A stretch of DNA of 64,000 nt from Cephalotus follicularis. Taxonomy: Eukaryota > Streptophyta > Magnoliopsida > Oxalidales > Cephalotaceae. Location: NCBI GenBank assembly GCA_001972305.1, contig BDDD01002124.1, positions 137,717-201,716 on the forward strand, given 5' to 3'. A program made the translations under genes and the position numbers. This document shows, piece after piece, positions 20,044 to 32,320 of this stretch. How positions within the stretch are numbered: position 1 is the stretch's first letter; the number at the start of each line of letters is the position of its first letter. The notes beneath the pieces were generated by a model. The model worked only from the letters and a program-made list of their open reading frames with translations, was not told the DNA's origin and searched no databases.

Positions 20044-23000
20044 TGACACGCCCCGTTCTCGAGCACCCCCGCCCGAGGACGGCCGTGCAAGGTGGAAGGA
20101 TCCCTCACCTGGATCCCTAACCAAACCCCAACTACAACAAAGGCTAACGCTAAGGCCAGGGCAGGCGTTAAAATGCGCTGCCGAGGAGAGCGCCGATCCC
20201 CAGGCCAAACACTCCCAAGGCATAAAAACAAGGAATGCCCGAGCAGGAAGGAGGAAGAAGGAAGGGTAAAACCGTAAAAGAACCCTTACTTAAACTGTCC
20301 CCAAAGCTCACCATTTGACTAAAAGAAACGCGCACGACACCCACTTAGCAAATGCACCATTTAACTAAAGGGAACAACGCACCACACCCACTGCCCAAAC
20401 GCACCGTTTCACTAAAGGAACATGCCAGGGAAGGGAACCAAGGCAAAGAACGCAACACTACGTCCTGCCTGGGGTCCCGGGCAGGGGATGCCAACACAAC
20501 ATGACGTATCACAAGCTAGGCCTGCGTCCCATCCTAAGACATGCCTTCCCAGGATGAACCATCCTCGGGCATGTCCTCACTGGACGACAACACTTAACAA
20601 GAGGCTGGGCCTGGGATCAACACGAGGGCCCGGGAACAAACGCCAAGAGCATGGGACAACCACCCGAGGTCCCACCAACACTCGAACTACACTAAGGAGA
20701 TAACATCTCACCCCAGCCAGCCACCCAGGGGATCCACCAGAGCTCACCCACCAAAACGTCTCTAGGGACTGAGATGGTCCGAGGTCAGGAGGTCGGGCAA
20801 AACTAATGAAAACTACTAACACCCGTTAACGCCTACGGCATGCCCAGGGACAACACCCGGGGACGCCACCAGACTCCAGCTTTGGGTCAACCGACCCGAG
20901 CTGCGAAGTGAACTCAAGGTTCGACCAACCATGATCAAAGCCACCTTTCCCCTGGTATCTCAGAAGAGGTGCCACGCACAAAAGTGCCCGGGGAGAAACA
21001 CTGCAGTTTCACCAAAGCCAGGGCTGGGGAGACCTGCTCCTGTGCCCAGGGTCAAACAACCCCCGAACTCAAACGTCGTCCCTGCACACCCAAACACTAA
21101 GCAAAAACAGCGCAAGGGCTGGGAAAACAACACAACAACAAAGTATATAAAACAAAGAAATGAATTATATACACGGTTCTGGGCAAACTACCGAGGACGC
21201 CCAACATCCAAGAGTTTTACACATGTTTACAGGAAGGTTTTACAAGGCATAGATATTAACTAAACTATACAACAGAACCCCTAAGCATGTCCCTCAATGC
21301 ATGAAGGTGCTCATGGCCGTGGAGCCATCCTAAGGTACTGCGTTCGGCGTCTACCTGTCTCAACAAGATGTCCTTAGTGGATATGAAGAACACTATTGCC
21401 CCGCTCCCTCTGCACACAAAACTGAGAGTGGATTAGTCCAACTGACTAGTGAGTAAGATCAAGGAATAGCCTGGGCAACCAACTTCCACCGGGGTGCCAA
21501 GAGTCAAGGTGAACATGCCCTGCCCCAACTGGGCCTAGAACAACCCATAACCACTGCTCAACAAAACAAGGCAGAGGTGAAAATGTATGAGGATAACAAT
21601 GAAAAGAAAGTCCACGGAAACGCCAGAGCTACCAACTCAATGACTGACCTCAAGGAAAGAAGATAAACAACAATTTATATATCAGAACATGGCAAGGATC
21701 CAAGGATCAACAAAAGATCAACTCTAAGGATGAACAATTCTCAAGGGAACTACTGGTACTGTATCAATCACAAGCACATTCCACACACGCACACGCACAA
21801 ACGACTCACACACTTCCATAGCCGGAACCACCCCGGCAGCATAAATAACAACTCCGTTGATGTTCTATCAATGCGGTCATGGGCTATAGGACTGAAAACA
21901 TCCCTCATATACTCAATATAGATAACCACTTCCAGAGCACCGCATGAACATCGGTAGAAGGGCTACGCAAGTTCTCCTCCCCTGGCAAATCATACGTTAG
22001 CGCACCTCACTACATGAACCTCGAACGAGGGGATATACAAGCCCACCCCCGTCGGCAATCATGAGCTCAGCACTACACCAGGTGAAACTCGATCGAGAAG
22101 CTACCTCGTCGGCAATCACATAGCGCTAATATCGTCCAAGGGGCCCGCGAATCACCGCTCAGCTCCACCCTTGACGAGATAACAGAGGAGAACCTCGGCT
22201 CAGAGGTAAGTGTATCACCACTTAGACCATCTCGTGCTGGCAATCTCATATATAACCAAGTAACAAGCACCCAGTAACCAGTATCCGAGGACAACAATAC
22301 ATGATATCAAATAAAGCATGAATACTCAACAAGAGATGGGGAAACAACAAGTTCAACCCAGGTAAAGCAATATTCACATGCAATATCAACAAGATGATAG
22401 GAGAAGAAATCCTAGTCATGTATAATATCATGGAAGGGTATATAATCAATAGACTCTCAGTTATCAATTGATAGAAAGAAGAACATCCCACTCACTAGTA
22501 TCAATAGCTTCCTCAGCTAGTTTCCTTGTTGTGCGGACTCCGTGCCTAGATCTTCCTCTGCAAGAACAACATACAACCATGAAAACCAAGGCAAAGCTCT
22601 TCCTCGACCTCAAAGGTCATGCATGCACCAACCATGCGACGCACCAAAACGTACTGAGGAGGACACTTACCTGCTAGACGTGTAGATGGGTGAAAGAAAG
22701 TTCCAACCTCAAACAGCGCTCAAAGCTCCAGAAGAAAGGTGAAGAAGAAAGATGAAAGATGAAGGCTCACTCTCCCAACTGCCTCTTCTGACGTGAGGTG
22801 ATGGACATGATATCTGCCGAAGTCAACTATCAAGCTTCCTAAACAAGCTTTGCACATATCCCAACACCAACTAAACCTCTCTTATAACTTAACCACACAT
22901 ATAGCATTGGGCATCCACCAAGTCCAAACCCAAGCAACACTTACCCAAGAAGGAAAAGCCCAAACCATCACAACCAAGGAGAAAAGAAAAAAAAATTCCC

Positions 23001-23045
23001 GAAGCCCAAAATCAATTTATCCAAAAATTAATGCGGGCCATTACA
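20044..23045 (-). repeat. G4 3' LTR (about 3.0 kb)
   Basis: Plus-strand limits are TGACACGCCCCG and GGGCCATTACA. It aligns along its whole length with 27266-30269 apart from the first 50 bases. It is rich in CCAGGGACAACACCCGGGGA-like phrases. The open frames inside are short, differ between the two LTRs and show no protein motif. It lacks the GCGTCGACGC clusters found in other families. Confidence 0.92.
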
Positions 23046-23072
23046 ACCTCTCCCCTTTAGTGAATTTTGTCC
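23046..23072 (-). other. Polypurine tract of G4
   Basis: On the minus strand this reads AAATTCACTAAAGGGGAGAG directly before the LTR start TGTAATGGCCC. GAGGACAAAATT precedes it, as in G1. Confidence 0.85.
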
Positions 23073-24288
23073 TCAAAATTCTAGCTCTGGTCCAGGGAAC
23101 AAGTAAGGATAACGTTCCCTCATCTGGTCCTCACGTTCCCAGGTAGCCTCTTCTGCTACATATTTTCTCCACAAGATCTTCACCAAGGGGATGGTCTTGT
23201 TCCTCAAAACCTGTTCTCTTCGATCCAAGATCTGCTCTGGTTCCTTATAAGCCAACACTGGTAAATCCTCTTCGGCCAACACCACTGGCTCAGTAACCAT
23301 ATGGGAAGGATCTGCAGCGTATTTCCTCAGTACATATACGTGGAACATGTCGTGCACCCTGGCCATTCCCTCAGGCAATGCCAGACGATAAGCCACTAGT
23401 CATATCCTTTGCACAACCTCGAAGGGACCTATGTACCTTATGCTAAGGAGCCATACCAATGCTCTTCTGCCTACTCTGAGGAAAACCTTGTCACCTACAG
23501 AGAATTGCAAGTCCTTTCAGCGCTTGTCTGCATAGCTCTTCTGCCTACTCTGGGCTGCCCTAAACCGGTCTCGTATTACCTTCACCTTCTCTGTTGCGTC
23601 TTGTACCAATTCTGGTCCTAGCAACTGGTGTTCTCCCACCTCATTCCAACACAAAGGAGTTCAACAACGTCTGCCATACAAAGCCTCATAATGAGCCATA
23701 CCAATGCTCTCCTGATAGCTGTTGTTGTAAGCGAACTTGACCAAACTCAGATGGTCATCCCAACTTCCTCGGAAATCCATGACACAGGCTCTCAACATGT
23801 CCTCAAGAATCTGGATAGCCCGCTCAGACTGCCCATCAGTCTAAGGATGGTACGATGTACTGAGTCGTAACTCCGTACCCAACGTCCTCTGCAAGCTCCA
23901 CCAGAACCTTGATGTGAACCTCGGGTCTCTATCCTAAACTATGCTGCTGGGGATCCCATGTAACCTGATAACACCATCCACATACAACCGAGCTAACTTG
24001 TCCAAATTGAAGTCCTTCCTTATAGGGATGAAGTGAGCTGATTTGGTCAAACGATCTACTATCACCCAGATAGCATCATGCTTACTCCTTGTCCGAGGAA
24101 AACCCGTGACAAAGTCCCATCGATATGTTGTCCCATTTCCACACTGGAATAGGAAGCGGTTGAAGAAGACCTGAAGGTTTCTGTCGCTCTACCTTCACCT
24201 GTTGGCATGCCAAGCACCTTGCCACAAACCTGGCAATCTCACGTTTCATGCCCCACCACCAAAAACCTTGCCTTAGGTCACAATACAT
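23073..24288 (-). pseudogene. G4 integrase with C-terminal chromodomain-like tail
   Basis: The zinc-binding region is at the right (MYCDLRQGFWWWGMKREIA, then CLACQQVKVE). The core begins WKWDNISMG, where a D-F pair is expected, and is already frame-broken at the first catalytic aspartate. Fragments of AYNNSYQxSIGM and of YGRRC follow around 23680-23740. The C-terminal end (23396-23073) is open: RLALPEGMARVHDMFHVYVL, then EQILDRREQVLRNKTIPLVK and EEATWEREDQMRERYPYLF. That tail is the Tekay-type chromodomain region. Multiple lesions make integrase non-functional. Confidence 0.85.
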
Positions 24289-24357
24289 CTTGGTACTTCC
24301 AGGATGCGTTGACCAAGTACAACGATAGGCTTCTTCTAGGATCTCCTGCTTGATCGT

Positions 24358-25139
24358 CTAGACATGTGGCACACGCATCCTCTCTCCAAACATCAGAGCA
24401 CCGTCACCTCTAATGTGGAAGTCAGTCCAAGAACCCTCTCTAACTTGTTTCAACAACTTGGCCAACCACCAGTCCTTCTCTTGCAATCCCCGGATCTGCT
24501 CTTCCCAAAAGGACCTCATTTGCAGAGAAGCCAACACTGCTCCATTGTCTCCAGTAGACAACTCTATCCTCAAAGACCTCAATTGTTTCAATATTGGAAA
24601 GTAAACCAACTGTACGTGAGCCAAGGAAGCGGAGGACTTCCTGCTCAAGGCATCAGCAACCACGTTGGCCTTACCAGCATGATACTCGATTGTACAGTCA
24701 TAATCCTTGATGAGCTCGATCCATCTCCGCAGCCTCATGTTCATATGTCGTTGAGAAGACAAATATTCAAACTCTGGTGGTCGGTAAAGATCTGGCAGAC
24801 CTCACCATACAGATAGTGACACCATATCTTCAAAGCAAACACCACCGTAGCCAACTCCAAGTCATGTCTAGGGTAACTGAGCTCATGAACCTTCAATTGC
24901 CGAGAAGCATAAGTAATAACCTTGCCTTCTTGCATCAACACACAATCGAGACCATGCAAAGAAGCATCACTGTACACCACAAAACTAACCCCCGGAGAAG
25001 GAAGGGTCAACACCAGATCTGACATTGACCTATCCTTCAACATCTGGAAGCTCTTCTCACAGTCCTCTGACAAAATGAACTTCACATCTTTCCTTGTCAA
25101 CTTTGACAGAGGAGCCGCTATTGCCGAGAATCCCTCCAC
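24358..25139 (-). pseudogene. G4 RNase H
   Basis: Two overlapping frames cover RNase H. The first (25139-24741) has SVVYSDAS-like text as [20 protein letters not shown], then [20 protein letters not shown] and FTDHQSLN. A frameshift near 24760 moves to the second, which reads [20 protein letters not shown] and [15 protein letters not shown]. The catalytic aspartates in YSDAS and ADALS are present. RNase H removes the RNA template during cDNA synthesis. Confidence 0.88.
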
Positions 25140-25145
25140 GAATCT

Positions 25146-25678
25146 TCAGTAATAGCCAGCAAGTCCAAGAAAACTGCGCACTTCATGTAGGCTCTTGGGT
25201 CTTTCCCAGGACAACACAGCTTTAACCTTCCTTGGGTCCACTTCAAAACCATGGCCCGAGATCACATGGCCCAAAAACACAACCTTGTCCAGCCAAAACT
25301 CACACTTATTGAGCTTAGCATACAACTTATGGTCTCTCAAGGTCTGTAAAACAATGCTCAGGTGCTCCTCGTGCTCAGCCATACTCCCGAGTATACCATC
25401 ACAACGTCTATGAACACCACCACAAAGGGGTCTAAGAAGGGTTGGAACACATGATTCATCAAATCCATGAAAGCTGTCGGTGCATTGGTTAAACCAAACG
25501 GCATAACTAAGAACTCATAGAGACCATATCGATATTTGAAGGTTGTCTTCGGAACATCCTCTTCCTTCACCTTCAACTGGTGATATCCGGACCGAAGATC
25601 TACCTTGGAGAACACACAAGCGTCTCGCAACTGATCAAACAAGTCATCTATCCTTGGCAACGAATACTTGTTACGCAC
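25146..25678 (-). pseudogene. G4 reverse transcriptase, palm and thumb
   Basis: Motifs in order are [50 protein letters not shown] and the catalytic box, which reads [10 protein letters not shown] instead of FIDDxLVYS. The second catalytic aspartate is therefore replaced by valine. A frameshift follows immediately and the thumb resumes as [31 protein letters not shown] and SFLGLAGYY. The enzyme cannot be active as encoded. Confidence 0.9.
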
Positions 25679-25708
25679 AGTGACCTTGTTGAGCTACCTA
25701 TAGTAGAT

Positions 25709-26269
25709 TCACAAGCGCACAGCTCCATCCTTCTTCTTCACAAACAGGACCAGAGCAACCCAAGGAGAACTACTAGGTCGGATAAATCCCTTATCCAACA
25801 AGTCTTCCAATTGTACCTTAAGCTCTTTCAACTCTATAGGTGCCATATGATAAAGAGCAAGGGATACAGGAGCCGCACCAGGGATCAACTTGATCTCAAA
25901 GTCTATTTCCCTGTCCCGAGGAAGACCTGGTAACTCGGCTGGGAAGACATCGGGAAACTCACAAACCACGGGTATGTCCCCTACCTCTGGCTTAGTCATC
26001 CGAGTATCCACCACATGAGCTAGGAATCCTTGCGCACCTTTACCTAAAGCCTTACGTGCAGCCCCAGCTGAGATCAACTTCAGAGGTGTCGAGCGCTGCT
26101 CGTAAACTAGCTCCATGCTTGACTCATCGGGCAAACAAAAGGAAACTACCTTACGTGAACAATCGACCACTGCTCGGTGCCTTGCCAGCCAATCCATGCC
26201 CAAGATGGCATCAAAGTCCTCAATGTGGAAGGGAATAAGGTTGGCTGCAAAACTCTGTCCCTTGATCAC
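25709..26269 (-). pseudogene. G4 protease end, linker and RT start
   Basis: The 186-codon frame starts in the protease (IEDFDAILGMDWLARHRAVV, the second conserved protease motif). It continues through the linker ([20 protein letters not shown] and PGAAPVSLALYHMAP) into the RT finger region ([14 protein letters not shown], then FVKKKDGAVRL). A stop falls where the CIDYRxLN motif should continue. Spacing agrees with a gypsy polyprotein. Confidence 0.9.
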
Positions 26270-26453
26270 AATAGACTCGTTCTACACGGTGACTCTGGCC
26301 CGTAGGAACAGATACGACGATCTCTTCATCCAAGGAACTTAACACTCCACATGCATGTAAGCAAAATGCATGGGAAACAAAAGATAAAGAGGCTCCCGTG
26401 TCAAACAAAACCTTGGAATCTCTGCCGAAGATAAGAGCCTTACCTATAGCCAC
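26220..26453 (-). pseudogene. G4 aspartic protease active-site region
   Basis: The frame contains ALIFGRDSKVLFDTGASLSF, with a canonical D-T-G-A-S active site, unlike the altered sites of G2 and G3. It breaks after SHRVERV before the second protease motif, which continues in the overlapping frame to the left. Confidence 0.88.
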
Positions 26454-26482
26454 GTCCGCCGATACAAGAGCATATTCTCTAT

Positions 26483-26816
26483 TCAGAGCTTAGACTCCAG
26501 CTGTTGCCACTGGTCTACCCTGCTGACGACTTCCACCAGCTCTGGATGATCCCACTTGCGAAGCCATTGATCCACCTCTGGCTCCCGTAGGTTGTCTATT
26601 AGAAGCAACTGATCCAGGTGTCGTCGTGGTCTGCTAAACTTGTGGACAGTTTCTCTCAATGTGCCTAACCTGGCCACACTGGAAACATTCACGGGTATCT
26701 CTCTTGCAGTTGCCAAAGTGGAAGCGACTACACTTCTGGCACATAGAAGGCTGTTGAGAAACTGATAAACTCTGGTGCCTGCTCTGCTGCGCACCACTGG
26801 CTGTAGGAGGACTCAC
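26483..26816 (-). pseudogene. G4 gag zinc knuckle region
   Basis: Text contains CQKCSRFHFGNC and CFQCGQVRHIERNC. The latter is a complete C-x2-C-x4-H-x4-C nucleocapsid knuckle. Two frames overlap here because of a frameshift. A Ser/Gln-rich linker precedes it. The knuckles would bind element RNA during packaging. Confidence 0.85.
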
Positions 26817-26986
26817 CTACTGTGAAGAAAATGTCCCCTGGCCATCAGTCCTGGCCTATCCCCGGTTTCCACCGTCAACTTGCTGGTTGGAGTACCATTT
26901 CCTTCGTTTCCCTTATCCTCGGGAAGAACCCTCCCCTGAGCAGACAGTTGTCCATCTCTCTTCTGTCCCCCTTCCTAGCGGTTCCT

Positions 26987-27265
26987 CTATTCCAAGATAC
27001 TCTGCTCAACTCTCTTGGTAGATTCCATCATATATCCAAAGACAGTCCAGTTGGTTGCTGCCACAGTATGTCTTACCTCAGGATTCAACCCATCCAAGAA
27101 CTTCTCACATCTCTCCTCTTGGTCTGCAACCGAAGCCAGAGCAAAATGAGACAACACCATAAAGCGATATTCATACTGGGTCATAGTCATACTCCCTTGA
27201 CATAGATGCAGAAACTCTCTCCTCTTCCCCTTCACGAAGGTAGCCGGGAAGAAGTACTGGGCCAT
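26987..27265 (-). pseudogene. G4 gag, N-terminally deleted and fused to LTR
   Basis: Gag text begins abruptly at FFPATFVKGKRREFLHLCQG and continues through SMTMTQYEYRFMVLSHFA and CEKFLDGLNPEVRHTV. This corresponds to the second half of the retrotransposon gag domain. The first half is gone and the frame runs back into LTR sequence at about 27266. Any longer frame read here is therefore a fusion of LTR and gag created by the deletion. Confidence 0.88.
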
Positions 27266-30200
27266 GTGGGAGGATCCCTCACCGGAATCCCTAATCAAAC
27301 CACAACTACAGCAAAGGCTAAGGCTAAGGCCAGGGCAGGTGTTAAAACGCACTGCAGAGGAGAGCCGCGCTCCCCAGGCCAAACTCTCCCAGGGCATAAA
27401 AACAAGGAATGCCGAGCAGGAAGGAGGAAGAACGGAGGGTAAAACCGTAAAAGAACCCTTACTTAAACTGTCCCCAAAGCTCACCATTTAACTAAAAGAA
27501 ACGCGCACGACGCCCACTTAGCGAATGCACCACTTAACTAAAGGGAACAACGCACCACACCCACTGCCCAAACAAACCGTTTCACTAAAGGAACATGCCA
27601 GGGAAGGGAGCCAAGGCAAAGAACGCAACACTACGTCTTGCTTGGGGTCCCGGGTAGGGGATGCCAACACAACATGACGTACCACAAGCTAGGTCTGCGT
27701 CCCATCCTAAGACATCCCTTCCCAGGATGAACCATCCTCGGGCATGTCCTAACTGGATGACAACACTTAACAAAAGGTTGGGCCTGTGATCAACACGAGG
27801 GCCCAGGGACAAACGCCAAGCGCATGGGACAACCACCTGAGGTCCCACCAACACTCGAACTACACTAAGGAGATAAGATCACCCCGGCCAGGCACCCAGG
27901 GGATCCACAAGGGCTCACCCACCAAAATGTCTCTAGGGACCGAGCTGGTCCGAGGTCGGGAGGTCGGGAAAAATAAAAGAAAACTACTAACTCCCGTTAA
28001 CGCCTACGACATACCCGGGGACAACACCCAGGGACGCCACCAGACTCGAGCTTAGGGTCAACCGACCCGAGCTTCGAAGTCAACTCAAGGTTTGACGAAC
28101 CATGATCAAAGCCACCTTTCCCCTAGCATCTCAGCAGAGGTGCCATGCACAAAAGGGCCCGGGGAGAAACACTGCAGTATCACCAAGGCTAGGGCTAAGG
28201 AGACCTGCTCCTCTGCCCAGGGTCAAACAACCCCGAACTAAAACATCGTCCTTGCACACCCAAACACTAAGCAAAAACAGTGCCAGGGCTGGGAAAACAA
28301 CACAACAACAAAGTATATAAAACAAGGAAATGAATTATATACACGGTCCCAGGCAAACTGCCGAGGATGCCTAACATCCAAGAGTTTTACACATGTTTAC
28401 AAGAAGGTTTTACAAGGCATAGATATTAACAAAACTATACAACAAAACCCCCAAGAATGTCACCGAATGCATGAAGGTGCTCATGGCCGTGGAGCCATCC
28501 TAAGTTGTACGTCCGGCGTCTACCTCTCTCAACAAGCTGTCCTTAGTGGATCTCATGAAAACTGCTGCCCCGCTCCCTCTACACACAAAACTGAGAGGGG
28601 ATTAGTACAACTGACTAGTGAGTAAGATCAAGGAATAGCCTGGGTGACCCACTTCCACCGGGGTGCCAAGAATCAAGGTGAACGTGCCATGCCCCAACTG
28701 GGCCGAGTACAACCCATAACCATTGCTCAACAAAATAAGGCAGGGGTTAAAATATACGAGGATAACAATGAAAAGAAAGTCCGAGGAGACATCAGAGCTA
28801 CCAACTCAATGACTGACCTCAAGGAAAGAAGATAAACAACAGTTTATATATCAGAACATGCCAAGGATCCAAGGATCAACAGAAGATCAACTCTAAGGAT
28901 CAACAATTCTTAAGGGGACTACTGGTACTGTATCAATCACAAGCACAATCAACACACGCACATGCACAAATGACTCACAAACTTCCATAGCCGGAACCAA
29001 CTTGACAGCATCAATAACAACTCCGTTGACGTTCTATCAACGCGGTTATGGGCTACAGGACTGAACACATCCCCCATATTTTCAATATAGATACCCACTT
29101 CTAGAGCACCGCATGAACATCGGTAGAAGGGTTACGCAAGCTCTCCTCCCCCGGCAAATCATACGTTAGCGTACCACACTACATGAACCTCGAACGAGCG
29201 GCTACGCAAGCCCACCCCCGTCGGTAATCACGAGCTCAGCACTAGACCAGGTGAACCTCGATCGAGAAGCTACCTCATCGGCAATCACATGGCATTAAGA
29301 TCGTCCAAGGGGCCCGCGAATCACCGCTCAGCTCCACCCTTGATGAGATAACATAGGAGAATCTCGGCTTAGAGGTAAGTGTATCACCACTTAGACCATC
29401 TCGTGCCGACAGTCTCATACATAACCAAGTAACCAGCACCCAATAACCAGTACCCGAGGACAACAACACATGATATCAAATAAAGTATGAATACTCAACA
29501 AGAGATGGGGAACAACAAGTTCAACCCAGGCGAAGCAATATTCACATGCAATATCAACAAGATGACATGAGAAGAAATCCTAGTCATGAATAATATCATG
29601 GAAGGGTATATAATCAATAGACTCTCAGTTATCAATTGACAGAAAGAAGAACATCCCACTCACTAGTATCCTCAGCTTCCTCAGGTAGCTTCCTTGTTGT
29701 GCGGACTTCATGCATAGATCTTCCTCTGCAAGACCAATACTCAACAACGCTTAGCTACCATGAACAACATCTCTAATGCTATGCAAGAACCACATACAAC
29801 CATGAAAACCAAGGTGAAGCACTTCCTCGGACTCAAAGGTCATGCCTGCACCAACCATGCAACGCACCAAAATGTACTGAGGGGGACACTCACCTACTAG
29901 ACATGTAGACGGGTGAAAGAAAGTTCCAACCTTGAACAACACTCAAAGCTCAAGAAGAAAGGTGAAGAAGAAGGATGAAAGATGAAGGCTCACTCTCCCA
30001 ACTGCTTCTTCCGACGTGTGGTGATGGACATGATATCTGCCGAAGTCAACTATCAAGCTTCCTAAACAAGCTTTGCACATATCCAACACCAACTAAACCT
30101 CTCTTATAACTTAACCACACATATAGAATTGAGCCACCACCAAGCCCAAACCCAAGCAACACTTACCCAAGAAGGAAAAGCCCAAACCATCACAACCAAG

Positions 30201-30269
30201 GACAAATGGAAAAAAAAATTCCCCAAGCCCAAACATCAATTTATCTAAAAATTAATGCGGGCTGTTACA
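27266..30269 (-). repeat. G4 5' LTR, inner end deleted
   Basis: It matches 20044-23045 from about position 20091 onward and ends GGGCTGTTACA beside target site ACATC. The missing stretch is the inner 50 bases of the LTR, the primer-binding site and the gag start, lost in one deletion. Confidence 0.92.
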
Positions 30270-30312
30270 ACATCGGTCCGAGGGATTGATCAATAAATAT
30301 TATGAGTCTTCT
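30270..30312. other. Short segment between G4 and the next LTR
   Basis: It begins with the G4 target duplication ACATC. The remaining 38 bases are unassigned and presumably continue the sequence left of 20043. Confidence 0.6.
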
Positions 30313-31323
30313 TGTCACACCCCGTTTAACATATACGACCCAAAAGTCATGGCAATTAATATATATTCAGCTTAAACGAAAATAGGGAAAATTAAAAACT
30401 TTCCAACCATATAAATTTCTTTCGGATGCATTAAATATAGACTAAATTCAAATAACGTAACATGCATCCCATACTACATGTTACCAAATGTTTAACAACA
30501 GTGCAAAATAACCATTGCTAATCGCCCTCAAACGGAGCACGAACTAATATCCATTAATACAATTACCATCATAACATTACTACAAAGAAAAGACAACTCC
30601 ATCTTCTCTTTGGTCATACCACTATTGTCCCTATTGATCCCACAGCATCAATCTTTAATTGATAGGGTTAGCCGAATCCACTGGCTAAGTAGGAAAGATA
30701 TAAATGCATTTTGGAGTCAACGATAATAAATGTCATGAAATGAATGCATCGTGATGCAATACGTAATATATAAAACAATACATATGTATATATGTATATC
30801 TGTCAATATATAAGCAACCATGACAAGTGGCTACATTAATACAATCCATCAATCATGTCATAAAGGACCAATCAATCCATCCATCTATACGAAGCGCATC
30901 ACCATCTCCTGATACTGATGTTGTACTCCTACTTCAGCATGTCTCTGGATGACTCGAAGCAGGTTAACAATCCAATGTCACTCGCACAAGGCCCAGTAAC
31001 CAGTGTATGGATGTCCCTAGCTATCTCCTGGCCCCTAGAGCCCAACCCCCAATTAGTAATCAGTGACAACCTCCGCCACCGCAACTAATACGGCATAAAT
31101 CCCAATCACAATCCAAAATCAATCCAACAATCAATCCTTTCCAAGTAATTCATAAGTTATAAAATACTTGAAATAATACATTTATTCAAAATGTAAACAG
31201 TCTTTGAAATCACGTTTTAATCCTTCGAAAATATGCATTTAACAAATATACATTTTCGTGTAAAATAATGATTTGTTATAAAATCATGTATGCACTTCTA
31301 AAATGATAAAACACTTTAGAATT
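30313..31323 (-). repeat. G2-like LTR, minus orientation, running into the assembly gap
   Basis: It starts TGTCACACCCCGTTTAAC. In reverse complement it follows the 3' part of the G2 LTR (for example GTAACATGCATCCCATACTA matches the G2 stretch near 7917, and the TCTCCTGGCCCC phrase matches near 7480). It is clearly more diverged than copies A and B, so it belongs to a separate insertion or subfamily. The expected remaining 1.5 kb or more is not seen after the gap. Confidence 0.75.
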
Positions 31324-31610
31324 NNNNNNNNNNNNNNNNNNNNNNNNNNNNNNNNNNNNNNNNNNNNNNNNNNNNNNNNNNNNNNNNNNNNNNNNNNNNN
31401 NNNNNNNNNNNNNNNNNNNNNNNNNNNNNNNNNNNNNNNNNNNNNNNNNNNNNNNNNNNNNNNNNNNNNNNNNNNNNNNNNNNNNNNNNNNNNNNNNNNN
31501 NNNNNNNNNNNNNNNNNNNNNNNNNNNNNNNNNNNNNNNNNNNNNNNNNNNNNNNNNNNNNNNNNNNNNNNNNNNNNNNNNNNNNNNNNNNNNNNNNNNN
31601 NNNNNNNNNN
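31324..31610. other. Assembly gap (N run)
   Basis: 287 undetermined bases. Open frames reported across it are meaningless. LTR sequence lies on the left and caulimovirid-associated sequence on the right. Confidence 1.
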
Positions 31611-31926
31611 ATTGATATTCTGGTTATAGCGAGTTGGCATGGTTGCAAATGTTATGTATGGTGGATATATATATATATATATATGGTTGCAAATGTTCTG
31701 TATGGTGGATATATATTTATATATATTTCTTTATTTCTTTAAATCAAGATAAATAACAGATAAAATGATAAAATAAAGCAAAATAAGAGGCATACGAGAA
31801 AGGAAATAATTAAATGACTGGATAATTGTAATTGTTGTAAATAAAATACTAGATTAAAATGAGTGAAATAAATTAAATTAAATTGAAGCTATTGATATGA
31901 AGAAGTTAAATGGAAAAGGTTTCACA

Positions 31927-32165
31927 GTAGATGGATCCCTTTGAATACTTGAAGTAAATAATTAAAATAAAAGTTTCTACACTAACCGGCGGTAGTCCAC
32001 ACTAGTAGATGGATCCTTGTAATGATTAAAATAAATTACTGGATAAAAGTTTAAGGTACCACACTACTGGCAGTAGTCTACACTAGAAGATGGATATTAA
32101 ACAAAATAAAAGAAAGTTTTAACTTTCTCCACACTGTCAGGAAGATGAACCGACCATATCTATGG
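31927..32165 (-). repeat. Three 78-81-bp direct repeats in the CV leader region
   Basis: Units are marked by GTAGATGGATCC at 31927 and 32005 and by GAAGATGGAT at 32086. Each is followed by AAATAAAAGTTT-like sequence and each but the first is preceded by GTAGTC(C/T)ACACTAG. Confidence 0.75.
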
Positions 32166-32314
32166 ATTAGTTAAATGAAATTGTTTTGTCGTAATTCAAC
32201 GAATCTTACAGGAACAGCTGCCGAAAAACGCAATGAATAGTGGCTAAATAGTAAACAGTTGCATAAATAGTTGACAAAAAACTTAACGAATAGTTAAACA
32301 GAACAATACTTGAA

Positions 32315-32320
32315 TTTATT
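32315..32320 (-). terminator. Candidate poly(A) signal of CV
   Basis: TTTATT on the plus strand gives AATAAA on the minus strand, about 295 bases downstream of the TATA box. Pararetroviruses place the poly(A) signal a short way downstream of the promoter so that the pregenomic RNA is terminally redundant. Identification is by position and hexamer only. Confidence 0.4.

Larger units (their letters stand above)
20044..30269 (-). mobile_element. G4: Ty3/gypsy (Tekay/Del-like) element with 3-kb LTRs
   Basis: Two long direct LTRs (20044-23045 and 27266-30269) flank a compact minus-strand gag-pol. A perfect 5-bp target duplication ACATC lies at 20039-20043 and 30270-30274. The 5' LTR has lost about 50 bases at its inner end together with the primer-binding site and gag N terminus. 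The internal region (about 4.2 kb) has several stops and frameshifts and an RT active-site change. The LTR copies differ at a few percent of positions by eye, so insertion is not very recent. Confidence 0.93.

Noticed and set aside
20009-21263. Several frames of 60-110 codons in the G4 LTR
   Set aside because: They overlap on both strands and differ from those in the matching LTR at 27206-28325. They reflect GC-rich, stop-poor composition.
31284-31648. Open frames spanning the N run
   Set aside because: They exist only because undetermined bases hide stop codons.
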